In this document: positions 1 to 8,698 of the stretch, piece by piece | Numbering within the stretch: the stretch's first letter is position 1 | How the letters are laid out: each line of letters begins with the position of its first letter | Assembly (NCBI GenBank): GCA_022865365.1 | Contig: JALHSW010000244.1 | Coordinates: 1-37,367 of the forward strand | Source of the DNA: Acidimicrobiia bacterium | Lineage (GTDB): Bacteria; Actinomycetota; Acidimicrobiia; IMCC26256; PALSA-555 | Reading direction: 5' to 3' | Length of the DNA: 37,367 nucleotides | Position numbers and translations under genes: made by a program | Notes under the pieces: generated by a model | The model's database searches: none | What the model saw: only the letters and a program-made list of their open reading frames with translations | Told to the model about the DNA's origin: nothing

Positions 1-719
1 CGGCGCCGGTCGTCACCGCGGCCGGCGACATGATCACGCTTCCGTGCTTGTTCCTCGCGACGTTCCTCATCACCGACGTGTCATCGGAGGCGACTACCGT
101 GTGCGCGGTCGTCGCCGCGCTCATCGGGCTGGGCGCGCTCGCGTCGAGTCTGCGGAGCCACCTTCCGGTGTTGCGCCGGATCGTGCGGGAGTCGATCCCG
201 ATCCTGCTCGCGGCAGGGACGCTCAGCACGCTGGCCGGCGTCACGATCCAGTCGCGGCTCACGTCGCTCGCCGCGGACCCGGCGCTGCTGATCGTGGTGC
301 CGCCCCTGCTGTCGCTCTCGGGGTCGCTCGCAGGGATCCTCTCGGCGCGTGTTTCGACGAAGCTCCACCTCGGGCTCGTCGACCCGTCGCGCTTCTCGAT
401 CCGTTCCGTCTCGGCCGACGTGACGCTCGTGTATGTGATCGGGATCCCGATCTTCCTCGTCCTCGGCATCGCGGCGGACGCGCTCGCGTTCGTGGCCGGG
501 TTGGGGAGTCCCGGCGTGCTGGAGCTGATCGAGCTGCTCCTGCTCGCAGGTGTGCTCGCGACCACGCTCGCGGCGCTTGTGGGCTACCTCGGCGCGGTCG
601 TGACGTACCGACTCGGGTGGGACCCCGACAACAACGGCATCCCGATGGTGTCGTCGGCGTCGGACTTCCTGGGCGCCGTCGCGCTCATGGTGTCGCTCGC
701 GGTGCTCGGGTTGACATGA
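1..719 (+). CDS. SLC41/MgtE-type divalent cation permease, C-terminal part
   Basis: An integral membrane protein that probably moves Mg2+ (or Co2+) across the cytoplasmic membrane. The frame is open from base 3 to the stop, giving 238 visible residues, so the gene starts before the window. The visible part begins with the end of one MgtE repeat (PVVTAAGDMITLP) and ends with the equivalent motif of a second repeat (a DPDNNGIP element, then SSASDFLG). Several hydrophobic segments lie between them. This two-repeat layout without visible CBS domains is like eukaryotic SLC41 and archaeal MgtE-like permeases rather than classical single-repeat MgtE. The next gene, a PhoU-TrkA_C protein 28 nt downstream, is the kind of soluble partner often found with such permeases. 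The family is secure; the transported ion is inferred. Confidence 0.8.
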   Translation, partial: APVVTAAGDMITLPCLFLATFLITDVSSEATTVCAVVAALIGLGALASSLRSHLPVLRRIVRESIPILLAAGTLSTLAGVTIQSRLTSLAADPALLIVVPPLLSLSGSLAGILSARVSTKLHLGLVDPSRFSIRSVSADVTLVYVIGIPIFLVLGIAADALAFVAGLGSPGVLELIELLLLAGVLATTLAALVGYLGAVVTYRLGWDPDNNGIPMVSSASDFLGAVALMVSLAVLGLT

Positions 720-747
720 CGTATCCTGAACGACGAACGAGGATGTG

Positions 748-1977
748 ATGGACGACAAGCCCCCACGGAATCTGAAAGCCATGCTCTCGGAGAGCAAGGA
801 CACCTCCGAGCTCATGGTCGACTTGGCGTACGCCGCACTGTTCTTCGCCGACGAGCACATGGCGGCCGAGGTGCTCGAGCTCGAGGAGCGCCTCAACGGC
901 CTCGTGCACGAGATGCGCGAGGTCTGCGTACTCGCGGCGCGCTCACCGCGCGACGCCGAGCAGATGTCGAGCGTGCTGCACGTCGTCTCGGCGATCGAGC
1001 GCATGGCCAATGCGGCAGTCGATGTGTCGCGGATCGTCACGCACCACCTCGGCATCCCGGCGTCACTCGTAGCCGATCTGGCTGCAGCCGAAGAGGTGTC
1101 GCACCGCGTGCGGGTGCGTCCGGAGTCCGCACTTGCGCACCGATCGCTCGCAGACGTCGAGCTCCCCGTCGAGGTCGGGATGCGGGTGGTTGCGATCCGG
1201 CGTGGCAAGGAATGGATCATCGACCCCGACGGTGACGAGACGATGATGCCAGAGGACGTGCTCATCCTGCGCGGGCCACCTGCGGGCATCAACGAGCTCC
1301 GCGAGCTCGCCGGCGCTCCCGAGTGGCGCCCGCCGACCGTGGTCGAGGATCCGGCGATCACCGACCTCGATCGTGCCGTCGACGTGCTCGTCGAGATGAA
1401 GAACGTCTCCGAAGTCGCGATCGGTCTGGCCTACTCTGCCCTGCTGTTCAACGATCAGAGCCTCGCGGCCGAGGTCAATCACCTCGAGGACCGACTCGAC
1501 GAGATGCGTGAGCGGCTCGAGGTGTGGGTCTTGCGTTCCGCGGCCGACGAGGTCGATCCGTCGCCCCTCCGAGGCCTGCTGCACCTCGGTGCCGCCGCGG
1601 AGGAGCTGGGAGACGCCGCACAGCAGATGGTGTGGCTCGTGGAGGAGCAGGAGGAGATGCACCCGATCCTGCGGGTGGCGCTCGGCGAATCCGACGAGGT
1701 CATCACCCGGGTGCCGGTCGCTCCGGGCTCGGTGCTCGACGGCGTCTCCCTGGCCGAGGCCCGCCTCGAGGTCGAGACGGGCTTCTACCTGCTCGCGATC
1801 CGGCGCGCCGGGCGGTACGTGTATCGCCCGCGCGGTCATGTGCGCCTCGCGGCCGGTGACGAGCTGATCGCGAGCGGCCCCGACGAGGGCCAACCCGTGC
1901 TTGCCGAACGCTGCGGCTACCGGTTGCTCGAGGACGACGCCACCGGCGAGATCGAGCTCGTCCCGGCTTCATCCTGA
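748..1977 (+). CDS. Tandem PhoU-TrkA_C protein, probable regulator of the upstream permease
   Basis: A soluble protein of about 409 residues built from two copies of a PhoU-TrkA_C module. PhoU-like helices lie at about residues 10-100 and 210-300, and TrkA_C-like beta domains at about 118-190 and 315-390. The copies align clearly: ELMVDLAYAALFF matches EVAIGLAYSALLF, and GMRVVAIRR matches GFYLLAIRR. TrkA_C domains bind small ligands such as nucleotides or cyclic dinucleotides, and PhoU domains bind metal clusters or membrane partners. With the adjacent SLC41/MgtE-like permease, the likely role is gating or sensing for divalent-cation transport; this is inference. Start choice: a GTG at 745 and an ATG at 748 are in frame. 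The purine-rich GAGG at 739-742 suits the ATG better. A TATCCT hexamer at 722-727 could be an internal promoter. Confidence 0.78.
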   Translation: MDDKPPRNLKAMLSESKDTSELMVDLAYAALFFADEHMAAEVLELEERLNGLVHEMREVCVLAARSPRDAEQMSSVLHVVSAIERMANAAVDVSRIVTHHLGIPASLVADLAAAEEVSHRVRVRPESALAHRSLADVELPVEVGMRVVAIRRGKEWIIDPDGDETMMPEDVLILRGPPAGINELRELAGAPEWRPPTVVEDPAITDLDRAVDVLVEMKNVSEVAIGLAYSALLFNDQSLAAEVNHLEDRLDEMRERLEVWVLRSAADEVDPSPLRGLLHLGAAAEELGDAAQQMVWLVEEQEEMHPILRVALGESDEVITRVPVAPGSVLDGVSLAEARLEVETGFYLLAIRRAGRYVYRPRGHVRLAAGDELIASGPDEGQPVLAERCGYRLLEDDATGEIELVPASS

Positions 1978-2030
1978 TCGGCACGCGTACCGCGTGGTAA
2001 CGGGTGGACAATCCCTCGTCGGGTGCGGGC

Positions 2031-2044
2031 TACGTTGCCCCCCG
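2031..2044 (+). promoter_or_regulatory. Leaderless promoter of the ctpE-like gene
   Basis: The -10 hexamer TACGTT at 2031-2036 ends 7 nt before the GTG at 2044. A TGGACA at 2005-2010 is a possible but distant -35. Confidence 0.55.
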
Positions 2045-4428
2045 TGACGTCGACGACTCCTGCGACGGGGCTGACCGCCGAAGCCGTGCGCGACCGCGTC
2101 GGGCGTGGGCTGACCAACGACGCGGGAGAGCGGACCAGCCGGACGTACCGCGAGATCATCAGGGCCAACGTCCTCACCCGGTTCAACGCGATCCTGGGGA
2201 CGATGCTCGCGGTCATCCTGGTCGTCGGTCCGATCCAGGACGCGACGTTCGGGCTCATCCTCGTGGCGAACGCGCTGATCGGCATCGTGCAGGAGATCCG
2301 GGCGAAGCACACCCTCGATCGGCTCGCGGTGCTCAGCGCGCCGCGGGCGCGGGTGGTTCGCGACGGAGCCCTCGAGGAGATCGCGGTCGAGGGCGTCGTC
2401 CTCGACGACCTGCTCGAGCTGCGTGCCGGCGACCAGGTGCCGGCCGACGGTGTGGTGTGCGCGGTGGATGGGCTCGAGATCGACGAGTCGCTCCTCACCG
2501 GCGAAGCCGACCCCATCGACAAGGCGGTCGACACCGAGGTGCTGTCGGGCAGCATCGTCGTGGCCGGCTCGGGCCGGTTCCAGGCGACGCGGGTGGGCCC
2601 CGATGCCTACGCGCGCAAGCTCGCGTCCGAGGCTCGCCGCTTCACGTTGGTGCAGTCCGAGCTGATGGACGGCATCAACACGCTCCTGCGCTGGATCCAG
2701 TACGCGCTCTTCCCGGTCTCGGCCCTGCTGCTCTGGCGCCAGCTCGCGAGCAACCCGGTGAACGAGGCTCTGGTGGGCGTCGTGGCGGCCGTCGTCGGGA
2801 TGGTGCCCGAAGGACTCGTGCTCCTGACGAGTCTGGCGTTCGGGATCGCCGCGGTCTCGCTCGCTCGCCGCAACGTGCTCGTGCAGGAGCTCCCTGCGGT
2901 GGAGGTCCTCGCTCGGGTGGACGTCGTGTGTCTCGACAAGACGGGAACGCTCACCGAGGGAGACGTGGCGTTCGATCGCATCGACTTGCTCGACGGGGCC
3001 GACGAACGGGACGTGCGGTCGGCGCTCGGTGCGCTCGCCGACGACGAGAACCGCAATGCCACGCTCGCCGCCATCGGTCAGGCCTGCCCCGCGCCGGGAT
3101 GGGAGCGCACCGGGGCCATCCCGTTCTCCTCGGGGCGCAAGTGGAGCGGTGCGAGCTTCGCCGGACACCGATCATGGGTCATCGGCGCTCCGGAGATGAT
3201 CCTCGCCGATGCCCCCGACGGTCCGGTTCGCCGACAGGCCGACGAGCTGGCCGCCACGGGAAGCCGGGTGCTGCTGCTCGGATGTGCCGACGCGCCACTC
3301 GAGGGGGAGGTGCTCCCGCCCGGCCTCACCCCGGCTGCGCTCGTGCTGCTGGAGGAGAAGATCCGACCCGACGCAACCGATACCCTGGCGTACTTCACGG
3401 ACCAGGGCGTCGCGCTCAAGGTGATCTCGGGAGACAACCCGCGCACGGTCGGCGCGGTCGCTCGCCGCGTGGGGCTCCCGGGCGCCGGGGCCGCGATCGA
3501 CGCCCGCGAGCTGCCCGAGGACCAGGACGCCCTGGCCGAGGTCCTCGAGCACAACGCGGTCTTCGGTCGGGTCACGCCGCACCAGAAGCGGGCCATGGTG
3601 ACGGCCCTGCAGTCCCGCGGGCACGTCGTGGCGATGACTGGCGACGGCGTGAACGATGCGCTCGCGCTCAAGGACGCCGACATCGGGGTCGCGATGGGCT
3701 CCGGCGCTGCGGCCACGCGTGCCGTGGCGCAGCTCGTGCTGCTCGACGGGAAGTTCGCGACGATGCCCGGGGTCGTGGCCGAAGGGCGCCGCGTGATCGC
3801 GAACATCGAGCGGTCGGCGAACCTGTTCGTGACCAAGACGGTGTACGCGGTGCTCCTCGCCGTTGCCGTCGTCCTGACCGGCATCCGGTATCCGTTCCTC
3901 CCGCGCCACCTGACGATCGTGAGTACGTTCACGATCGGCATCCCCGGCTTCGTGCTCGCGCTCGCGCCGAACACGCGTCGGTACGTCCCCGGCTTTCTCG
4001 ACCGGGTGCTGCGCTTCTGCATCCCCGCCGGTGTGGTCGCCGGTCTGGCCTCGTTGGTGACGTACTGGTTCACCCGGTTCGAGGAGGACCTGTCGCTCAA
4101 GGAGTCCCGAACGACCACGGCGCTGGTGCTCATCGTGATCGGTCTGTGGGTGCTCGTGATCCTGGCGAGGCCGTTCAACTGGTGGAAGGCGCTCCTCGTG
4201 GGTTCGATGGCCGGGAGCGTCGCGCTCATCCTGCTCATCGAGCCGCTCAGCGAGTTCTACGCGCTCGAGCTCCCCGACGCGCGCGTGTTCGGCCAGGCGA
4301 TGTTGATTGCCGCGACGGGCATCCTCCTGCTCGAGATCGGGTGGCGGGCGTCACGCCGGATCGGGCGGCGCCGAGCTGGGACCGAGATCGCAGTCGAGGA
4401 AGCCGAGGAAGGCGCGGCCGCGCCCTGA
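2044..4428 (+). CDS. ctpE: CtpE-like cation-transporting P-type ATPase
   Basis: An ATP-driven cation pump of the cytoplasmic membrane, 794 residues from the GTG at 2044. It shows the actuator loop TGEAD (T152), the M4 motif PEGLVLLTSLAF (P255), the phosphorylation motif DKTGTLTEG with the acceptor D298, and the hinge GDGVND with D538. About six membrane helices follow the catalytic core. Both the length and the PEGLVLLTSL motif match mycobacterial CtpE, which is linked to calcium uptake, so a Ca2+ substrate is the best guess. A TACGTT hexamer ends 7 nt before this GTG, so I prefer a leaderless start here over the GTG at 2023. It is followed tail-to-tail by the hibernation factor gene with an 11-nt gap. 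Confidence 0.85.
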   Translation: MTSTTPATGLTAEAVRDRVGRGLTNDAGERTSRTYREIIRANVLTRFNAILGTMLAVILVVGPIQDATFGLILVANALIGIVQEIRAKHTLDRLAVLSAPRARVVRDGALEEIAVEGVVLDDLLELRAGDQVPADGVVCAVDGLEIDESLLTGEADPIDKAVDTEVLSGSIVVAGSGRFQATRVGPDAYARKLASEARRFTLVQSELMDGINTLLRWIQYALFPVSALLLWRQLASNPVNEALVGVVAAVVGMVPEGLVLLTSLAFGIAAVSLARRNVLVQELPAVEVLARVDVVCLDKTGTLTEGDVAFDRIDLLDGADERDVRSALGALADDENRNATLAAIGQACPAPGWERTGAIPFSSGRKWSGASFAGHRSWVIGAPEMILADAPDGPVRRQADELAATGSRVLLLGCADAPLEGEVLPPGLTPAALVLLEEKIRPDATDTLAYFTDQGVALKVISGDNPRTVGAVARRVGLPGAGAAIDARELPEDQDALAEVLEHNAVFGRVTPHQKRAMVTALQSRGHVVAMTGDGVNDALALKDADIGVAMGSGAAATRAVAQLVLLDGKFATMPGVVAEGRRVIANIERSANLFVTKTVYAVLLAVAVVLTGIRYPFLPRHLTIVSTFTIGIPGFVLALAPNTRRYVPGFLDRVLRFCIPAGVVAGLASLVTYWFTRFEEDLSLKESRTTTALVLIVIGLWVLVILARPFNWWKALLVGSMAGSVALILLIEPLSEFYALELPDARVFGQAMLIAATGILLLEIGWRASRRIGRRRAGTEIAVEEAEEGAAAP

Positions 4429-4439
4429 CGCCGCGGGGC

Positions 4440-5219
4440 TCAGGCGGCAGCGGTGATGAGCCCGTAGTGGCCGTCGTAGCGCCGATAGAGCACCTGGCCC
4501 CGGCCCGAGGCCGCGTCGCGGGAGAAGACGAAACGGTCGTCGGACAGGTCAAGCAGCTCGACGGCGTCCTCCAACGTCATTGTCGGGGCGTGGCGGGGGC
4601 TCAGGCTGATCGGGGCGACGGAGTCGATGACCCCATTCGGCTCGGAGCAGAGCAGCTCGTAGCCGGCACCGTCCGCGCGGGCCACGACGCAGTCGGCGCC
4701 GCTGCCGGCGTCCTGGAAGAGGTAGAACGCGTGGTCGAGGAGCTCGAGGTCGAGGACTGCCTCGTCGGGCGTCATCGGGGCGACGGCGAACGTCTTGTGT
4801 CGGACGACCTCCCGCTCGTCCGGCGGGCGCGGGTGGTAGTGCGGGCGATGCGCGGCCGGATCGCCGTGGTGCCACGACTGGTCGGCCCGATGGCGCAGAC
4901 GGCGTGCCGCCGGCGCATCGGCGAGGCGCTCGAGGCGCTGACGAAGCCGGGCCTCGACGAGGTCGACCGCGGCGAACATCGTGGCCGCCGCGACGTGGGC
5001 GCGTACGAGACGCCCGTTGACGTCGAGCTCGGCCTTCACGATCGCCGGACGCTCACGGGCCGGGTCGGTCTCGGACACGAGATCGGCCTTGGCGAAGAGC
5101 ACCGGGCCGGGAGCGATCCGGAGCAGGTGGGTGATCTTGCGAGACGCGTACGCGCGCTCTGCCCTCGTTACCGGTCCGGTCGCGTGCACGGTGACCTCGG
5201 GGCGCGTGGCCTCCATCAT
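4440..5219 (-). CDS. hpf: Long hibernation-promoting factor with two C-terminal domains
   Basis: A ribosome-associated factor that binds the decoding region of idle ribosomes. The protein has about 259 residues. An S30AE/RaiA-type N-terminal domain covers about residues 5-105, followed by a His/Pro-rich linker to about 140. Two S30AE_C-like domains follow. The first starts at VVRHKTFAVAPMTPDEAV and has lost the usual YRRxDGxYGLI end; the second ends with the full YRRYDGHYGLI. Ordinary long HPFs have one such domain. Mycobacterial dormancy HPFs are also long, so a stationary-phase or hypoxia role is plausible but unproven. Two ATGs at 5219 and 5216 follow a GAGGAGG Shine-Dalgarno about 8 nt upstream. 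The gene is divergent from the P2-type ATPase, with a 163-bp spacer. Confidence 0.82.
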   Translation of the reverse strand: MMEATRPEVTVHATGPVTRAERAYASRKITHLLRIAPGPVLFAKADLVSETDPARERPAIVKAELDVNGRLVRAHVAAATMFAAVDLVEARLRQRLERLADAPAARRLRHRADQSWHHGDPAAHRPHYHPRPPDEREVVRHKTFAVAPMTPDEAVLDLELLDHAFYLFQDAGSGADCVVARADGAGYELLCSEPNGVIDSVAPISLSPRHAPTMTLEDAVELLDLSDDRFVFSRDAASGRGQVLYRRYDGHYGLITAAA

Positions 5220-5309
5220 TCTTCCAGCCTCCTCTTCGACGCCAGACGGCTGCTGGCGTCTCTCGCTCTCCTCATGGGGTGATCGTCGGGCCGTTCGCTC
5301 CGGCGGGCA

Positions 5310-5340
5310 AGGGCCAGAGGTCACTCAAACAGGGCCACTC
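5310..5340 (+). promoter_or_regulatory. Direct repeats upstream of the P2 ATPase promoter
   Basis: AGGGCCA occurs at 5310-5316 and 5331-5337, 21 bp apart (two helical turns). GGYCACTC occurs at 5319-5326 and 5333-5340. They lie in the spacer between the hibernation factor gene and the ATPase and could be a regulator site. Confidence 0.3.
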
Positions 5341-5369
5341 GGTCCTGGGGCGGGCGCCTACCCATGGCG

Positions 5370-5383
5370 TACGGTCGCCCTGG
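5370..5383 (+). promoter_or_regulatory. Leaderless promoter of the P2 ATPase gene
   Basis: TACGGT at 5370-5375 ends 7 nt before the GTG at 5383. Confidence 0.5.
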
Positions 5384-8025
5384 TGATGTCGACGGAGTCG
5401 TCCTCGGGGGCGACGGGCGCAGCAGGGCTCTCGACCGCCGAGGCCGCCACCCGCCTCGAGCGCGACGGTCTCAACATCCTGCCCGTCCCCGCTCCCACCC
5501 CGGCGTGGCGGCAGTTCGCGGGCGAGCTGTTCCACTTCTTCGCGCTGCTCTTCTGGGTGGCCGGGGCCCTGGCCTTCGTCGCGGGGCTGCCGCAGCTCGG
5601 CGTCGCCGTGTTCATCGTCATCCTGCTCAACGCGGTATTCGCCTTCGCGCAGCAGCAGCGGGCCCAGCGGGCCGCCGAGCGCCTTCGGGACCTGTTGCCG
5701 CGTCGGGCCACCGTCGTGCGTGACGGTCGGCCGGTCGAGATTCCCGCCGAGGAGCTCGTCGTGGGCGACCTGGTAGCGCTCGAGGGCGGTGACCGTGTCT
5801 CGGCGGATCTCGCGCTCACGGTCGTGCACGCCCTGACCGTGGATACCTCGATGCTCACCGGAGAGAGCGCCCCGACCCGACCCGAACCGGGCGACCCGCT
5901 GTACGCCGGTTGCTTCGCGGTCGAAGGGCAAGCCCGAGCGGTCGTCACGGCCACGGCCGGCGCGACGCGCCTGGCGGAGATCGCCAGTCTGACCCACACA
6001 CAGCATCCGCACCACACCCCGATTCGCAAGGAGCTCGATCGCGTCTCACGCTTGATCGCGGCGGTCGCGATCACGGTCGGCGTGGGGTTCTTCGGCGTCG
6101 CCCTGCTCGTAGGTACGCCCGCGTCGGACGGTTTCCTGTTCGCGGTCGGCGTCACGGTCGCGGTCGTGCCCGAAGGCCTGCTGCCCACGGTCACGCTCGC
6201 CCTCGCGATCGGCGCCCAACGGATGGCAGCTCGTCGGGCGTTGGCCCGGAACCTGGAGGCGGTCGAGACCCTCGGGTCCACCACCTTCATCTGCACCGAC
6301 AAGACCGGGACCCTCACGCGCAACGAGATGGCGGTCGTGGAGGTCTGGACGCCGCGAGGATCCGCACACGTCGTCGGGACCGGGTACGAGCCGACCGGGA
6401 CGATCGACGTCACCGATCCCGTGCTCCTCGAGGACCTGAGCGAGATCGCACGCGTCGCGACTCGGTGCTCGACGGGGCGGGTGGTCGAAGAGGACGGCGC
6501 GTGGGTGCCACTCGGGGACCCGATGGAAGCGGCGCTCGACGTGCTGGCTCGCCGGACCGGGGTGAACGTCGAACGCGACGCCGCGGTCCATGTCGAGACC
6601 CGACGCTTCCCGTTCGACCCGCGCCGCCGGCGGATGTCCGTGGTCGCCGGCGGCGTCGTCCTCGTGAAGGGTGCGCCCGACGCCGTGCTGCCGCGTTGCG
6701 TCGTGCCACCGGGTGCCACGGACGCGCTCGAAGGGCTCGCCAGCCGCGGGTTGCGGGTGTTGGCCGTGGCCCGGCGGGCCGTTGGCGCGACCCTGCCCGG
6801 CTCGGCGGACGCCGCGGAGCAGGATCTCGACCTGCTCGGACTCGTCGCACTGCATGACCCGCCGCGCGAGAGCGCAGCGTTCGCGATCGCCGAGTGTCGT
6901 CGGGCCGGGGTCAAGGTCGCGATGGTCACGGGCGATCACCCGTCGACGGCCCGCGCGATCGCGGAGGAGGTGGGGCTCGCAGGATCCGACGGCCTGGTCG
7001 TCGTGGGCCATGACCTCCCCGACGACGAAGCACTGCTCGGCGCGCTCGTCGATCGTGACGGGGTCGTCGTCGCGCGGGTGTCACCCGAGGACAAGCTGCG
7101 GATCGCCCGTGCGTTGCGGGCGCGAGGGAACACGGTCGCGATGACCGGCGACGGCGTGAACGACGCCCCCGCGCTCCACGAGGCGGACATCGGTGTCGCG
7201 ATGGGTCGGTCGGGCACCGATGTCGCCCGTGAGGCAGCCGACCTCGTGCTCCTCGACGACGACTTCGCGACGGTCGTCGCCGCGATCGAACAGGGGCGAT
7301 CGACGTTCTCGAACATCCGCCGATTCCTGACCTACCACCTCACCGACAACGTTGCCGAGCTCACGCCGTTCGTGGTCTGGGCGCTCTCGGGAGGCAGGTT
7401 CCCGCTCGCGATCGGTGTGCTCCAGGTGCTCGCGCTCGACATCGTTACCGACATCCTCCCGGCGCTCGCGCTCGGCGCAGAGCCGCCCGGTGCGCATCTC
7501 CTCGAAGGACCGCCCATCCGACGGCACCTGCTCGACCGGGGGCTGTTCGTCCGGGCGTTCGGGGTCCTCGGGCCGGTCGAGGCCTTCATCTCGCTGCTCG
7601 CGTTCGTGATGACGTTCTTCGCCGAGGGGTGGCGTCCCGGGGAGTCGTTCCCCACCGGCCCGACGTTGCTCGCGGCGTCGGGTGCGGCGTTCACCGCCAT
7701 CGTGCTCGGGCAGGCCGCGAACGCCTTTGCCTGTCGCAGCACCGTGCTGCCGCCCTGGCGCATCGGCTGGACGACGAACCGTCTGCTGCTGTGGGCCGTC
7801 GCCGCCGAGCTCGCGATGCTCCTCGGCTTCCTCTACTTCCCGCCGCTCGCGGACTTGCTCGGGCAGGCGCCGCCATCGTGGGCCGGGTTCGGCGTCGCGT
7901 TGCTCGCGATGCCGGCGGTGCTCGCGGCCGATGCCACCCAGAAGGCCCGGCTCCGCCGGCGGTGGTCGCTCCCGCAGGAGCGCACCGCGAGGAGTGCGGC
8001 GTCGCTCAGACCGAAGTCCCGATGA
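5383..8025 (+). CDS. P2-type cation-transporting ATPase, Na/K-ATPase-like
   Basis: A pump of about 880 residues with a complete set of P-type ATPase motifs: TGES (T159), PEGLLPTVTLALAIG (P263), DKTGTLTRNEM with the acceptor D306, a KGAPD nucleotide-binding motif, and GDGVND with D594. A C-terminal block of about six helices follows. The M4 PEGLLPTVT and the M6-like DIVTDILPALALGAEPP resemble Na/K- and Ca-type P2 ATPases and mycobacterial CtpF more than CtpE. It may export Na+ or Ca2+, but the sequence does not settle which. A TACGGT hexamer lies 7 nt before the GTG at 5383; the ATG at 5386 is an alternative. The 3' end overlaps the convergent VIT-family gene by 20 nt. Confidence 0.85.
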   Translation: MMSTESSSGATGAAGLSTAEAATRLERDGLNILPVPAPTPAWRQFAGELFHFFALLFWVAGALAFVAGLPQLGVAVFIVILLNAVFAFAQQQRAQRAAERLRDLLPRRATVVRDGRPVEIPAEELVVGDLVALEGGDRVSADLALTVVHALTVDTSMLTGESAPTRPEPGDPLYAGCFAVEGQARAVVTATAGATRLAEIASLTHTQHPHHTPIRKELDRVSRLIAAVAITVGVGFFGVALLVGTPASDGFLFAVGVTVAVVPEGLLPTVTLALAIGAQRMAARRALARNLEAVETLGSTTFICTDKTGTLTRNEMAVVEVWTPRGSAHVVGTGYEPTGTIDVTDPVLLEDLSEIARVATRCSTGRVVEEDGAWVPLGDPMEAALDVLARRTGVNVERDAAVHVETRRFPFDPRRRRMSVVAGGVVLVKGAPDAVLPRCVVPPGATDALEGLASRGLRVLAVARRAVGATLPGSADAAEQDLDLLGLVALHDPPRESAAFAIAECRRAGVKVAMVTGDHPSTARAIAEEVGLAGSDGLVVVGHDLPDDEALLGALVDRDGVVVARVSPEDKLRIARALRARGNTVAMTGDGVNDAPALHEADIGVAMGRSGTDVAREAADLVLLDDDFATVVAAIEQGRSTFSNIRRFLTYHLTDNVAELTPFVVWALSGGRFPLAIGVLQVLALDIVTDILPALALGAEPPGAHLLEGPPIRRHLLDRGLFVRAFGVLGPVEAFISLLAFVMTFFAEGWRPGESFPTGPTLLAASGAAFTAIVLGQAANAFACRSTVLPPWRIGWTTNRLLLWAVAAELAMLLGFLYFPPLADLLGQAPPSWAGFGVALLAMPAVLAADATQKARLRRRWSLPQERTARSAASLRPKSR

Positions 8026-8698
8026 GGTTGCCGACGAGCGCGGTGATCGCCATCGCGGCGCCGCCGCCGACGAGCACCCGGAGCGCGGCGCGCGGGACGG
8101 GGGCCCCACCGAGGCGGCCGCCGACCGCACCGGTGATAGCGAGGACCACGAGTGCCGCGATCGCGATGACCGCGATCGGGTCGATCCCACCCGCGACGGC
8201 CAGCGCGAGCAGCGGGATGGCGGCACCGAGGCCGAAGCTGATGACCGAGACGAAGGCGGCTTGCCACGGTCGAGCCTTGGTGGCGTGGGTGATGCCGAGC
8301 TCGTCGCGCAGGTGCGCCCCGAGTGGATCGGCGGCGGTGAGCTGCTCGGCGACCGAGCGGGCGAGCACCGGCTCGAGGCCTCGCTGCACGTAGATGTGGG
8401 TGAGCTCGTTGAGCTCGGAGTCTGGTGACTTCTGGAGCTCGGCCTCCTCCTTGCGGATGTCGGCGTTCTCGGTGTCGCGCTGAGAGCTGACCGATACATA
8501 CTCGCCGACGGCCATCGACATCGCCCCCGCGGCCAAGCCGGCGAGGCCCGCGACCGCGATCGCGCTGGTCGACGCGCTGGATGCGGCGACACCGATCATG
8601 AGGCTGGCCGTCGAGACGATGCCGTCGTTCGCGCCGAGCACCGCGGCACGCAGCCAACCGATGCGCTCGAAACGATGGCGCTCGCGATGGGGGAGCAT
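8006..8698 (-). CDS. VIT1/CCC1-family iron/manganese transporter
   Basis: A membrane transporter of 230 residues in the vacuolar iron transporter family, which moves Fe2+ or Mn2+ out of the cytosol. The signature GANDGIVSTASLMIGV sits at about residues 22-37, and GAMSMAVGEYVSVSSQRD at about 58-75. A charged, Glu-rich cytoplasmic helical region that probably binds metal follows at about 75-135. Three hydrophobic segments complete the protein. Its ATG overlaps the stop of the upstream corA gene by one base (TGATG), so the two genes are translationally coupled. The tail overlaps the P2 ATPase gene on the other strand by 20 nt. Confidence 0.87.
   Translation of the reverse strand: MLPHRERHRFERIGWLRAAVLGANDGIVSTASLMIGVAASSASTSAIAVAGLAGLAAGAMSMAVGEYVSVSSQRDTENADIRKEEAELQKSPDSELNELTHIYVQRGLEPVLARSVAEQLTAADPLGAHLRDELGITHATKARPWQAAFVSVISFGLGAAIPLLALAVAGGIDPIAVIAIAALVVLAITGAVGGRLGGAPVPRAALRVLVGGGAAMAITALVGNLIGTSV

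Noticed and set aside
711..727. TTGACA at 711-716 with TATCCT at 722-727 considered as a sigma-70 promoter
   Set aside because: The spacing of 5 nt is far too short, and the TTGACA is within the end of the permease gene; only the TATCCT could be a -10.
81..1361. Long antisense open frame across the MgtE and PhoU-TrkA_C genes
   Set aside because: Arg/Ser/Thr-rich translation with no domain, typical of an antisense frame in GC-rich coding DNA; the plus-strand genes have clear families.
2004..5282. Open frame of 1,092 codons on the plus strand across ctpE and the hibernation factor
   Set aside because: It is a shifted frame of ctpE and the reverse of hpf; the translation is Arg/Gly/Pro-rich low complexity.
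5331..5345. GGGCC-N5-GTCC considered as a DosR dormancy box
   Set aside because: The half-sites are one base further apart than in the known consensus and one half is a poor match.
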